A DNA stretch of 7,462 nucleotides from Acidobacteriota bacterium. Lineage in GTDB: Bacteria > Acidobacteriota > Terriglobia > UBA7540. Position numbers and translations under genes: made by a program. This document shows, piece by piece, positions 1 to 6,093 of this stretch (position 1 is its first letter; each line of letters opens with the position of its first letter). Location: assembly GCA_021789565.1 (NCBI GenBank), contig JAJYJL010000364.1, positions 1-7,462 of the forward strand, read 5' to 3'. The notes beneath the pieces are model-generated. The model made no database searches and had not been told where the DNA came from. It saw only the letters and a list, made by a program, of their open reading frames with translations.

Positions 1-756
1 CTGGACGCGGAGAACAATCCGGCTGCCGAGAGCCGGATTGAAAACCTGCGCGAGCTGGTGAATGCGGCTGCGGAAGCCGAAGAGCGCGGCGAGCGTCTGT
101 CCGAATTCCTGGACCACGCCGCGCTGGTTTCAGACGCCGACAGTTATGACGAGCACGCCCGTGTCACGCTGATGACGCTGCACAGCGCCAAGGGGCTGGA
201 ATTTTCCGTCGTCTTCCTGGCCGGCATGGAGGAGGGACTGTTTCCCCACAAGCTTTCGGCCGACGACGATGCCGCGCTCGAAGAGGAGCGCCGGCTCTGC
301 TACGTTGGCATGACGCGCGCCCGTGACCGGCTGGTGCTCACGTGGGTTCGCGAGCGGAGGATTTACGGCCGGCAGGCGCAGGAAGGCTCGCTGCCCTCGC
401 GCTTCCTGAGCGAAATTCCGCACGAGCTTATTGACCCGCTCAATGTTACGATGTTTGCTTCCAAGCCGCGCACGACCTGGGACAAAGCGGTCAATTCAGT
501 TGACGGTATTGAAAAGTTCTTCTCCCAGCGCGGTCACGGATTGAAACCTGCAAGCTCGGAGCCAGCGATTCCGCGGTCACGTCCGGCGGCTCCGGCCCGG
601 TGGCAGCAAGGCTCGAAGGTACGCCACCCCAAGTACGGAGTCGGAACGGTGCTTGCTTCTGAAGGCGAAGGCGAGGACACCAAGGTGACCGTCAGTTTCC
701 CCGGCTACGGCCGCAAGAAGCTTGTGGAACGTTACGCGTCTCTTGAGAAGGCCTGA
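1..756 (+). CDS. pcrA: ATP-dependent DNA helicase PcrA/UvrD, C-terminal part (5' end outside window)
   Basis: This is the last 251 residues of a superfamily 1A 3'-5' DNA helicase that acts in nucleotide excision repair, replication restart and removal of RNA polymerase or RecA from DNA. The reading frame is open from base 1, so the ATPase Walker motifs and the start lie upstream of the window. The late helicase motifs are visible: a motif V region (TLHSAKGLEF, about 175-204), then motif VI with the arginine finger (EERRLCYVGMTRARDRL, 280-330). A linker follows, then a small C-terminal Tudor-like domain (about 607-750, beginning KVRHPKYGVGTVL). This domain is typical of PcrA-type helicases, where it contacts RNA polymerase. 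The protein ends normally at TGA 754-756, and nothing in the visible part looks damaged. The next gene starts 17 nt downstream, so the two may be co-transcribed. The family is certain; PcrA versus UvrD naming is less so. Confidence 0.95.
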   Translation: MDAENNPAAESRIENLRELVNAAAEAEERGERLSEFLDHAALVSDADSYDEHARVTLMTLHSAKGLEFSVVFLAGMEEGLFPHKLSADDDAALEEERRLCYVGMTRARDRLVLTWVRERRIYGRQAQEGSLPSRFLSEIPHELIDPLNVTMFASKPRTTWDKAVNSVDGIEKFFSQRGHGLKPASSEPAIPRSRPAAPARWQQGSKVRHPKYGVGTVLASEGEGEDTKVTVSFPGYGRKKLVERYASLEKA

Positions 757-773
757 GTACAGGGACCCGGATA

Positions 774-2096
774 GTGGAATGTGAACCAATGGCAGGCTCA
801 TCCGCCATCAGCAAACAGAGAAACCGGCAGGGCGTGCCTTCCGCATTAAAGGCCCGGAAGAAAACATCCACTCTTTGGGTGTGTTTTGCCTGTTTTGGTG
901 TGTCGCTGCTGATGGCGCGAGCGGCATTTTCCGCAGTGCCCAGTGTGGGCGACATTCTGCGGAGGATGGGCTCGACTTACAGTCAGCTTCGGAATTACCA
1001 CATCGTGGCGGTTCGGCAGGACGCTTACGTGGAGCCCCGGTTGGGCTCCTCCCAGAGTTCAGTGATTACACTGGATGCAGACGGGAAGGGGCGTATGCGA
1101 ATGAACCTGACCGGCGAAGGCCCCAATATCCTGATTGTGAACGACGGCAAGACAACGTGGCATTATGCGTACGGGAAGAAAACGTATACAGAAAGGAAGC
1201 AGGTAGAGGCCGCTGCGGGTCCGGGCACACCGGACCGCGACGCCGACCAGGTCGATCTGCTGGGCCAGATCCGGAATTTATTGGTTGGCCGGTATGTGAA
1301 GCTGTGGCAATTCGAAAAGCAGGCGTCTATTCAGGGCGAGCAGACGGTTGAGTTCCAGGGGCGGAAGACCCCTTGTTACCGTGTTGTTTTCCACCTGAAA
1401 GACCTTAGCGACCAATTGTGGATTGACGAGTCAAGTTATCTGGTGTTACGTGAGGAGACCGTTCAGTCGATTGCTGATTCAGAGCGGCGGTCCCTGGTGA
1501 CGGATACCCTTCGCATCAGGGAAATCGGCACGAACGCCACCCACCCTGCGGGCTTCTTCACGTTTACGCCTCCCGAGGGTTCCCATCGCGTTGCTGCGTT
1601 GACCCTGCCGGGCATCCGGGAAGGATTTACGGGGGCCTCGGCGGCGGACTTTACATTGAAGGACGTTGAGGGCCGGCAGGTCAGGCTTAGTGATTTCAAG
1701 GGCAAAACCGTAGTGCTGGCGTTCTGGGCCACATGGTGCCCGCCTTGCAAGGAAGAATTACCCGTCTTGCAAAAGATTTCTGAGGAGCGCAAGGATGTGG
1801 TTGTCCTGGCAGTGGATGATGAGAACAAAGCGATGGTCAGGGATTTCCTGACGGACAAGCAGTATAGTTTTACGGCGTTGCTCGACCACAAGCGAATGCT
1901 ATTTAAGAAGTTTGGCGTACATTTTATCCCTACAGTGTTTGTCATTAACGATCAGGGTCTCATCACCAACGAAATTGTGGGATGGAAAGGTCCGGAAGAG
2001 CTTATGGCGGCACTCAAGGATGCTGAACGCCCGGCCACGCCGCCGTTAGGGGCGCAAGACCGAGGAACGGGCAGCACAGATCCATTGCATCAATGA
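774..2096 (+). CDS. Exported LolA-like / TlpA-type thioredoxin fusion protein
   Basis: The predicted protein has 440 residues. A basic N-region (about 25-31) precedes a hydrophobic segment (about 32-47) and an ARAAFSA-VP stretch, which fits a signal peptide or N-terminal anchor for the periplasm. Residues about 56-270 resemble the LolA/DUF2092 fold, with alternating beta-strands and phrases such as PNILIVNDGKTTWHY and QLWIDESSYLVLREE. Residues about 285-415 form a TlpA/ResA-like thioredoxin domain with the redox pair WCPPC (321-325) and the cis-proline P386 in FIPTVFVIN. The tail after 418 is Pro/Gly-rich and probably disordered. The CPPC pair suggests a thiol reductase; the partner is unknown, and the LolA-like half may bind a lipid or protein. 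GTG at 774 has AGGGA at 761-765 with an 8-nt spacer; ATG at 789 is an alternative start that keeps the signal sequence. The small basic gene follows after 16 nt. Confidence 0.85.
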   Translation: MECEPMAGSSAISKQRNRQGVPSALKARKKTSTLWVCFACFGVSLLMARAAFSAVPSVGDILRRMGSTYSQLRNYHIVAVRQDAYVEPRLGSSQSSVITLDADGKGRMRMNLTGEGPNILIVNDGKTTWHYAYGKKTYTERKQVEAAAGPGTPDRDADQVDLLGQIRNLLVGRYVKLWQFEKQASIQGEQTVEFQGRKTPCYRVVFHLKDLSDQLWIDESSYLVLREETVQSIADSERRSLVTDTLRIREIGTNATHPAGFFTFTPPEGSHRVAALTLPGIREGFTGASAADFTLKDVEGRQVRLSDFKGKTVVLAFWATWCPPCKEELPVLQKISEERKDVVVLAVDDENKAMVRDFLTDKQYSFTALLDHKRMLFKKFGVHFIPTVFVINDQGLITNEIVGWKGPEELMAALKDAERPATPPLGAQDRGTGSTDPLHQ

Positions 2097-2099
2097 GGC

Positions 2100-2104
2100 A
2101 GGAG
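2100..2104 (+). promoter_or_regulatory. Shine-Dalgarno AGGAG for the 50-residue basic protein
   Basis: AGGAG lies just after the stop of the thioredoxin fusion gene, 8 nt ahead of the GTG at 2113. This near-ideal site is the main reason for believing that the very short gene is translated. Confidence 0.7.
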
Positions 2105-2112
2105 ACAAACAG

Positions 2113-2265
2113 GTGAATACAAAATCAATCAAAGATAAAGCAGAACGCAAGAAATTGAAGCGAGCGGCGCGCAAGAAGCAGCCGCCAAAGGCTAAGCAGA
2201 CCGAGCCGCGTGGCTCGCACAGGCCCAAGATCAAGAAGCGAGGCGCGGGTGTGAGCAACCGCTAA
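2113..2265 (+). CDS. Small, very basic protein of unknown function (50 aa)
   Basis: I do not recognise this family. The 50-residue frame starts at GTG 2113 and ends at TAA 2263-2265. It holds 13 Lys and 7 Arg against only 3 acidic residues (40% basic) and has no cysteine and no hydrophobic segment, so it is neither a membrane peptide nor a zinc ribbon. It begins MNTKSIKDKAERKKLKR, which could be a short amphipathic helix. A Pro/Lys/Arg-rich middle follows (KKQPPKAKQ), and the end is KIKKRGAGVSNR. The composition resembles small ribosome-associated or nucleic-acid-binding proteins, but that is inference only. An AGGAG 8 nt upstream, and a start 16 nt after the preceding gene's stop, support real translation, probably on the same mRNA as the thioredoxin fusion. 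A hairpin begins 4 nt after the stop codon. Confidence 0.65.
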   Translation: MNTKSIKDKAERKKLKRAARKKQPPKAKQTEPRGSHRPKIKKRGAGVSNR

Positions 2266-2269
2266 CAGG

Positions 2270-2288
2270 GAACTCCCGGCCGGAGTTC
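2270..2288 (+). terminator. Hairpin after the small gene, possible weak terminator
   Basis: GAACTCC (2270-2276) and GGAGTTC (2282-2288) form a perfect 7-bp stem around a 5-nt CGGCC loop, 4 nt after the stop codon at 2265. No T-run follows, so it is not a canonical intrinsic terminator. It could instead protect the 3' end of the mRNA. The remaining bases to 2419 show nothing I can interpret except the ribosome binding site of the next gene. Confidence 0.3.
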
Positions 2289-2409
2289 TGCGGTAACCGG
2301 GGAAGAGTTTCGCCGGCGCCGCATTTCAACCGGGGGCACCGCACTATTTCAGCCCGGCCGTGGAAGGCGGGCGTTAAGCACCGGTCCACGGCTTGGGGCC
2401 GCTCATCCA

Positions 2410-2415
2410 AAGGAG
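2410..2415 (+). promoter_or_regulatory. Shine-Dalgarno AAGGAG that favours the TTG 2420 start of the permease
   Basis: AAGGAG lies 4 nt before TTG 2420. The spacer is short, but the site is much stronger than anything ahead of the in-frame TTG at 2393. It sits inside the extra nine codons of that longer reading, which argues for the shorter protein beginning MASQFLRTKS. Confidence 0.5.
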
Positions 2416-2419
2416 CCCT

Positions 2420-3937
2420 TTGGCGTCACAATTTCTTCGCACCAAGAGCATTGACAAGCTGGTTTCGGACGCCGAAGCGCCCGAACACCGGCTTCGCAAG
2501 ACGCTCGGACCATGGTCTTTGACGGCCCTGGGCGTCGGGGCCATCATCGGCGCTGGCATTTTTGTGCTGACAGGCACGGCCGCGGCCGGCGAAAGCCTGG
2601 AGGTGCACTCCCTGCTGAAGGCGCCGCTGCTCAGCGTCCTTCTGCACGGGGAGCACGCTATTGGAACGGCGGGGCGACCTGGCGCGGGCCCTGCCATTGC
2701 GCTCTCGTTTTTCTTGGTGGCAATTGCCTGCGGGCTGGCGGGGCTATGCTACGCGGAACTTGCCTCGATGATCCCCATCGCCGGCAGCGCGTACACCTAC
2801 ACTTATGCGACGCTGGGTGAACTGGTAGCATGGATCATCGGCTGGGACCTGATCCTGGAATACGCGGTCAGCAACATGGCGGTGGCGGTTGGATATTCCG
2901 CTTACTTCGACAGCCTGCTCCACAACTTCGGACTCAGCCTGCCCGCCAGTCTCTCTGAGCCCATGCTCAACTCCTCACTGCACTTTACTGGGTCTTATTT
3001 CAACCTGCCGGGCTTTCTGGTGGTGATGATTCTCACCGTGATTCTGGTGGTGGGAATACGAGAAAGCGCCGGCGCCAACAACTTCATGGTGGGGGTCAAG
3101 ATTGCCGCCATCATGATTTTTGTCATCTGGGCTTCCGGCCACGTGCATCCCTCCAACTGGTCGCCGTTCATGCCCAACGGTTTTCAGGGAGTGCTGACGG
3201 GCGGGGCCATTGTCTTCTTCACCTACATCGGGTTCGATTCCGTTTCCACCGCCGCAGAAGAGTGCCGCAATCCGCAGAAAGACGTTCCCTTTGGCATCAT
3301 CGCCTCTCTGATTGTCTGCACCATTCTCTACTGCACAGTGGCGATTGTGCTGACGGGAATCCAAAACTGGGAGACACTGCGCAACGCCGCTCCGGTGGCT
3401 AACGCGTTGGCCGCCATCGGGCTGCGCAGGGTGGAGCGCTGGGTGACGATCGGCGCGCTGACAGGCATGCTGAGCTCGCTGCTGGTCTTCCAGCTCGGGC
3501 AGGCTCGCGTGTGGTTTGCCATGTCGCGCGACGGCCTGCTGCCGCGAGCGTTTTCAAAGGTCCACAAGAGGTTTCGCACGCCGCACGTCAGCACCTGGAC
3601 GGCGGGCCTGTTTGTCGCCATCCCGGCCGGGATTTTCAACATCGGGACGCTCGCTGACCTTTCGAACATTGGGACTCTGTTTGCTTTCATGCTGGTATCA
3701 CTGGGTGTGCTGGTGCTGCGCCGGACGCAGCCGGAACGCCACCGCGCCTTTCGCGTTCCCTGGGTCCCGCTGATTCCTTTTGCCTCGGTGGCCTGCTGCC
3801 TGGTTCTGATGGCCAGCCTGCCGGTGGAGACCTGGCTGCGGTTTCTGGTCTGGCTGGTGATCGGGCTGGCGATCTATTTTACTTACAGCCGCCACCACAG
3901 CGAATTTGCCCGCGCGGATTCAAAAAAAGCCGGATAG
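2420..3937 (+). CDS. APC-superfamily amino acid permease (cationic amino acid transporter-like)
   Basis: The 505-residue inner-membrane secondary transporter has about 12 hydrophobic segments and most resembles the CAT/YfnA branch of the amino acid-polyamine-organocation superfamily, which imports amino acids by ion coupling or exchange. The cytoplasmic N-terminus (RTKSIDKLVSDAEAPEHRLRKTLGPW) precedes TM1, which carries the unwound substrate-binding motif GVGAIIGAGIFVLTG (38-52). TM2 and TM3 include CYAELASMIPIAGSAYTYTYATLGE. TM6 carries GGAIVFFTYIGFDSVSTAAEE (261-281), another hallmark of this branch. The TM1-TM2 loop (about 55-92) is long, which I recall from acidobacterial homologues. A conserved cytoplasmic stretch with FAMSRDGLLPRAFSKVH (366-382) lies between TM8 and TM9. 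TTG 2420 is preferred because of its Shine-Dalgarno and the family-like N-terminus; TTG 2393 would add nine residues. The specific substrate cannot be read from the sequence. Confidence 0.92.
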   Translation: MASQFLRTKSIDKLVSDAEAPEHRLRKTLGPWSLTALGVGAIIGAGIFVLTGTAAAGESLEVHSLLKAPLLSVLLHGEHAIGTAGRPGAGPAIALSFFLVAIACGLAGLCYAELASMIPIAGSAYTYTYATLGELVAWIIGWDLILEYAVSNMAVAVGYSAYFDSLLHNFGLSLPASLSEPMLNSSLHFTGSYFNLPGFLVVMILTVILVVGIRESAGANNFMVGVKIAAIMIFVIWASGHVHPSNWSPFMPNGFQGVLTGGAIVFFTYIGFDSVSTAAEECRNPQKDVPFGIIASLIVCTILYCTVAIVLTGIQNWETLRNAAPVANALAAIGLRRVERWVTIGALTGMLSSLLVFQLGQARVWFAMSRDGLLPRAFSKVHKRFRTPHVSTWTAGLFVAIPAGIFNIGTLADLSNIGTLFAFMLVSLGVLVLRRTQPERHRAFRVPWVPLIPFASVACCLVLMASLPVETWLRFLVWLVIGLAIYFTYSRHHSEFARADSKKAG

Positions 3938-4098
3938 TCGGACGGATAACGAAGAGTTCACCTGGCCGCGTAACTGCCGGGAGCGGCACAAAAGCCTTGT
4001 GGCATGCTGTAGAATAGGAACGGTTGAGCAATTGAAGCCACAAAACACAAACTGGATGGAACTTGAGTTCGCATCTTCTGAATGCATCCCCTGCCGCC

Positions 4099-4104
4099 GA
4101 AGGA
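4099..4104 (+). promoter_or_regulatory. Shine-Dalgarno GAAGGA that decides the start of the secreted S1/P1-fold protein
   Basis: GAAGGA ends 5 nt before GTG 4110. From that GTG the protein opens with a textbook 23-residue signal peptide. The in-frame ATG at 4056 has no recognisable ribosome binding site and would put an acidic, Cys-containing 18-residue extension ahead of the signal. Confidence 0.5.
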
Positions 4105-4109
4105 TTCGT

Positions 4110-4943
4110 GTGCGTGTCCTGGCGATGCTGGTTGTCGTCGTTGCCGGTCTGCTTGCAACAGCTTCCCCTGCCGGCGCATGGGGACCGCAGGCCCACCGCC
4201 TGGCGGACGATTGGGCCATCGGCACGCTTCCTCCTGAACTACACGGCTATTTCCAGACAAACCGCACCTTCATTCTTCAGCACTCGACCGACCCTTTTGA
4301 GTGGATGAAAAAGGACCGTTACGAGCGAATGCGGCACTACATTTATCTGAACAAATACGGGATGTTTCCTTATCTCGAACTGCCGCATTCGTACAAGCTG
4401 GCGGTGCGCAAGTATGGGTTGGGGCGCATCACGCGCAACGGCGTTTTGCCCTGGCAGATTGGTGAATACAGCCTGAAGCTGACCAATGCCTTCCGGGCGA
4501 AAGACTGGAAACAGGTCCAGTCGGACAGCGCCGCACTTGCTTTCTACGTGGCAGACTCCCACGACCCGATGCATACTACGGAGAATTATGACGGGCAGAT
4601 GACCGGCCAGAATGGGCTTGGGAGGCGTTTTGGGTACGAGCTGGTGGAACGCTATTCCCACTTTTTTATGTTTCGCCCGGACAGTGCTTCCAAAGTGAAT
4701 GACCCCACCGAATACGCCTTCCAGATGATCCTGGAATCGAACACCTGGGTGGACCAGATTTTGCTTGCCGACATCGTAGCTCTGGACGGCCAGAGGGGCT
4801 ACACGGACCAATATTTTGATAACTTCTATTCGCGCGTGGGTTCCACTGCTATGAAGGAAATCAGCGAGGCCGCGCATGATATCGGCTCCTATTGGTACAG
4901 TGCCTGGCTCAACGCCGGCAGCCCTGAATTGCCCCGGCAGTAA
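4110..4943 (+). CDS. Secreted S1/P1 nuclease / zinc-dependent phospholipase C-fold protein with altered zinc ligands
   Basis: From GTG 4110 the protein has 277 residues. Residues 1-23 are a Sec signal peptide (MRVLAMLVVVVAGLL...), with cleavage after ASPAGA exposing Trp24 as the new N-terminus. Family members use that Trp as a zinc ligand. The mature protein starts WGPQAHR and carries HSTDP (D61), RHYIYLNKYG (H76), YVADSHDPMHTTENYDGQ (D149, H155) and GQNGLGRRFGYELVERY. Matched to the nine-ligand pattern of S1/P1 nucleases and Bacillus phospholipase C, Trp24, H29, D61, H76, D149 and H155 are kept. The His expected two residues after AL is Phe145, and the late His and Glu/Asp fall on Gly171 and Gly175. 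Relatives cleave single-stranded nucleic acid or phospholipids; activity here is doubtful. ATG 4056 is an alternative start (295 aa). The 3938-4109 stretch upstream is gene-free, with only a weak TAGAAT -10-like box at 4010-4015. Confidence 0.8.
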   Translation: MRVLAMLVVVVAGLLATASPAGAWGPQAHRLADDWAIGTLPPELHGYFQTNRTFILQHSTDPFEWMKKDRYERMRHYIYLNKYGMFPYLELPHSYKLAVRKYGLGRITRNGVLPWQIGEYSLKLTNAFRAKDWKQVQSDSAALAFYVADSHDPMHTTENYDGQMTGQNGLGRRFGYELVERYSHFFMFRPDSASKVNDPTEYAFQMILESNTWVDQILLADIVALDGQRGYTDQYFDNFYSRVGSTAMKEISEAAHDIGSYWYSAWLNAGSPELPRQ

Positions 4944-5015
4944 GAATTCCGGATCATTCCGCGCGGGCCGGGCGAACTGCAACAACTGCAGGCTACCCTC
5001 TGAAAGATATCCACG

Positions 5016-6038
5016 ATGCCCCTCTCTGAAGAATTTATCTTCCGGCTGCCCAAGGTGGAACTGCATCTCCACCTTGAGGGAAGCCTGCGGCCCGAAACGC
5101 TCCGTGAGCTTTCGCGCGGCAGAAACAGCATGGAAAGTAAAGTCGAGCAATGGGCCCTCGAGCGGCAACAGCAGGGGTATCGCTACGCGACATTCGACGA
5201 TTTCATTGAAGCCTTTAAGTTTGCGGTTCTGCTGCTGGAAACTCCGGAAGACTATGCGCTGGCCACCGTCCGCCTGATGGAGTGGCTGGCCGGACAAAAC
5301 GTGAAGTATGCGGAGATCACGCTGGCGGCGGGGGTGGTGCTTTGGAAGCGGCAGTCGCTCGAACGGATATATGAAGCCGTTCGGGCCGCTTCGATCGAGG
5401 CGGGCACGCGCCTGGGCTTGCGGATCAACTGGATTTTTGACGCCATTCGCCATTTCGGCCCGGACCATGCCCGCGAAGTGCTGCGCTGGGCAAGCCGGTA
5501 CCGGTCGGAAGGAGTTGTGGCGCTGGGAGTGGGCGGTGATGAAGTACGCGGCCCGGCCAACCTGTTCGGCGACGTCTTTTGCGAGGCGCGCGACTGCGGC
5601 CTGCACACGGTGGCCCACGCGGGAGAAACCTGCGGTCCTGAAAGTGTGCGCGATGCGGTTGAACTGCTCAACGCAGAGCGGATTGGCCACGGACTCACTG
5701 CAGCCCGTGATCCGGAAGTGATGGCGCTGCTGCGCGAGCGCGGAATTCCGCTGGAAGGCTGCCCCAGCAGCAACGCCTCGATCGGTTTGATCCCGGCGTT
5801 TCGTGACTATCCGCTGCGGACTTTTCTGGATGCCGGCGTGACGATGACTCTGAACTCTGATGACCCAGCGCTGTTCGGAACATCTATTGGGCAGGAATTT
5901 TCGATGGCCGCTGCGGAGTTTTCGCTTTCCGGGGAGGAGATGACGGGGCTTTGCGAGAACGCCGCGCGCGCCGCCTTCCTGCCGGATGATGAAAAGCAAA
6001 AGTTGCTGGGGCAGATCCGGCAGGCGGCGTCGGCATAA
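5016..6038 (+). CDS. Adenosine deaminase-family amidohydrolase (adenosine or aminodeoxyfutalosine deaminase)
   Basis: This 340-residue protein belongs to the metal-dependent adenosine/AMP deaminase family (COG1816), cytoplasmic TIM-barrel enzymes that hydrolyse the 6-amino group of a purine nucleoside. The metal and catalytic set is complete: H17 and H19 in VELHLHLEGSL, H201 and E204 in HAGETCGPES, H225 in RIGHGL, and D282-D283 in LNSDDP. GGDE (173-176) and CPSSN (249-253) are also present. The length matches typical bacterial enzymes (about 330-350). True adenosine deaminases usually have HLDG at the first motif; this protein has Glu21, seen in members acting on other 6-aminopurines such as 6-aminodeoxyfutalosine of the menaquinone pathway. 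The usual HPL after CPTSN is YPL here (Y265). ATG 5016 is secure because an in-frame TGA lies at 5001-5003 and the next ATG is past the HLH motif. The Shine-Dalgarno is weak (GAAAG, 5002-5006). Databases would probably label it add. Confidence 0.9.
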   Translation: MPLSEEFIFRLPKVELHLHLEGSLRPETLRELSRGRNSMESKVEQWALERQQQGYRYATFDDFIEAFKFAVLLLETPEDYALATVRLMEWLAGQNVKYAEITLAAGVVLWKRQSLERIYEAVRAASIEAGTRLGLRINWIFDAIRHFGPDHAREVLRWASRYRSEGVVALGVGGDEVRGPANLFGDVFCEARDCGLHTVAHAGETCGPESVRDAVELLNAERIGHGLTAARDPEVMALLRERGIPLEGCPSSNASIGLIPAFRDYPLRTFLDAGVTMTLNSDDPALFGTSIGQEFSMAAAEFSLSGEEMTGLCENAARAAFLPDDEKQKLLGQIRQAASA

Positions 6039-6093
6039 ATGCAGGACATCGCGTGCCGGTCGGTGCTCCGGCCCGCAAAAGGGAATGATTTGA

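Noticed and set aside
2046..2258. A 70-codon minus-strand frame opposite the small basic gene
   Set aside because: It overlaps both the thioredoxin fusion's end and the small gene. The plus-strand frame has the Shine-Dalgarno and suitable spacing.
4010..4015. TAGAAT as a possible -10 promoter box upstream of the secreted protein gene
   Set aside because: No -35-like hexamer lies at a proper distance and there is no extended -10 TG, so it could be chance.
3997..4043. Inverted repeat TTGTGGC / GCCACAA separated by 33 nt
   Set aside because: A 7-bp stem with a long unstructured loop is within what chance gives, and no regulator or riboswitch core is recognisable.
3906..4109. N-terminal extension of the secreted S1/P1-fold protein from TTG 3906
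   Set aside because: It overlaps the permease's 3' end, lacks a ribosome binding site and would bury a complete signal peptide. GTG 4110 with GAAGGA explains the sequence better.
4239..5999. A 586-codon open frame on the minus strand across the S1/P1-fold and deaminase genes
   Set aside because: Both plus-strand genes carry clear family motifs. The antisense frame shows no recognisable domain and is an expected by-product of GC-rich third codon positions.
6055..6072. GCCGG / CCGGC hairpin between the deaminase and HAD genes
   Set aside because: Only 5 bp with an 8-nt loop and no T-run; too weak to call a terminator.
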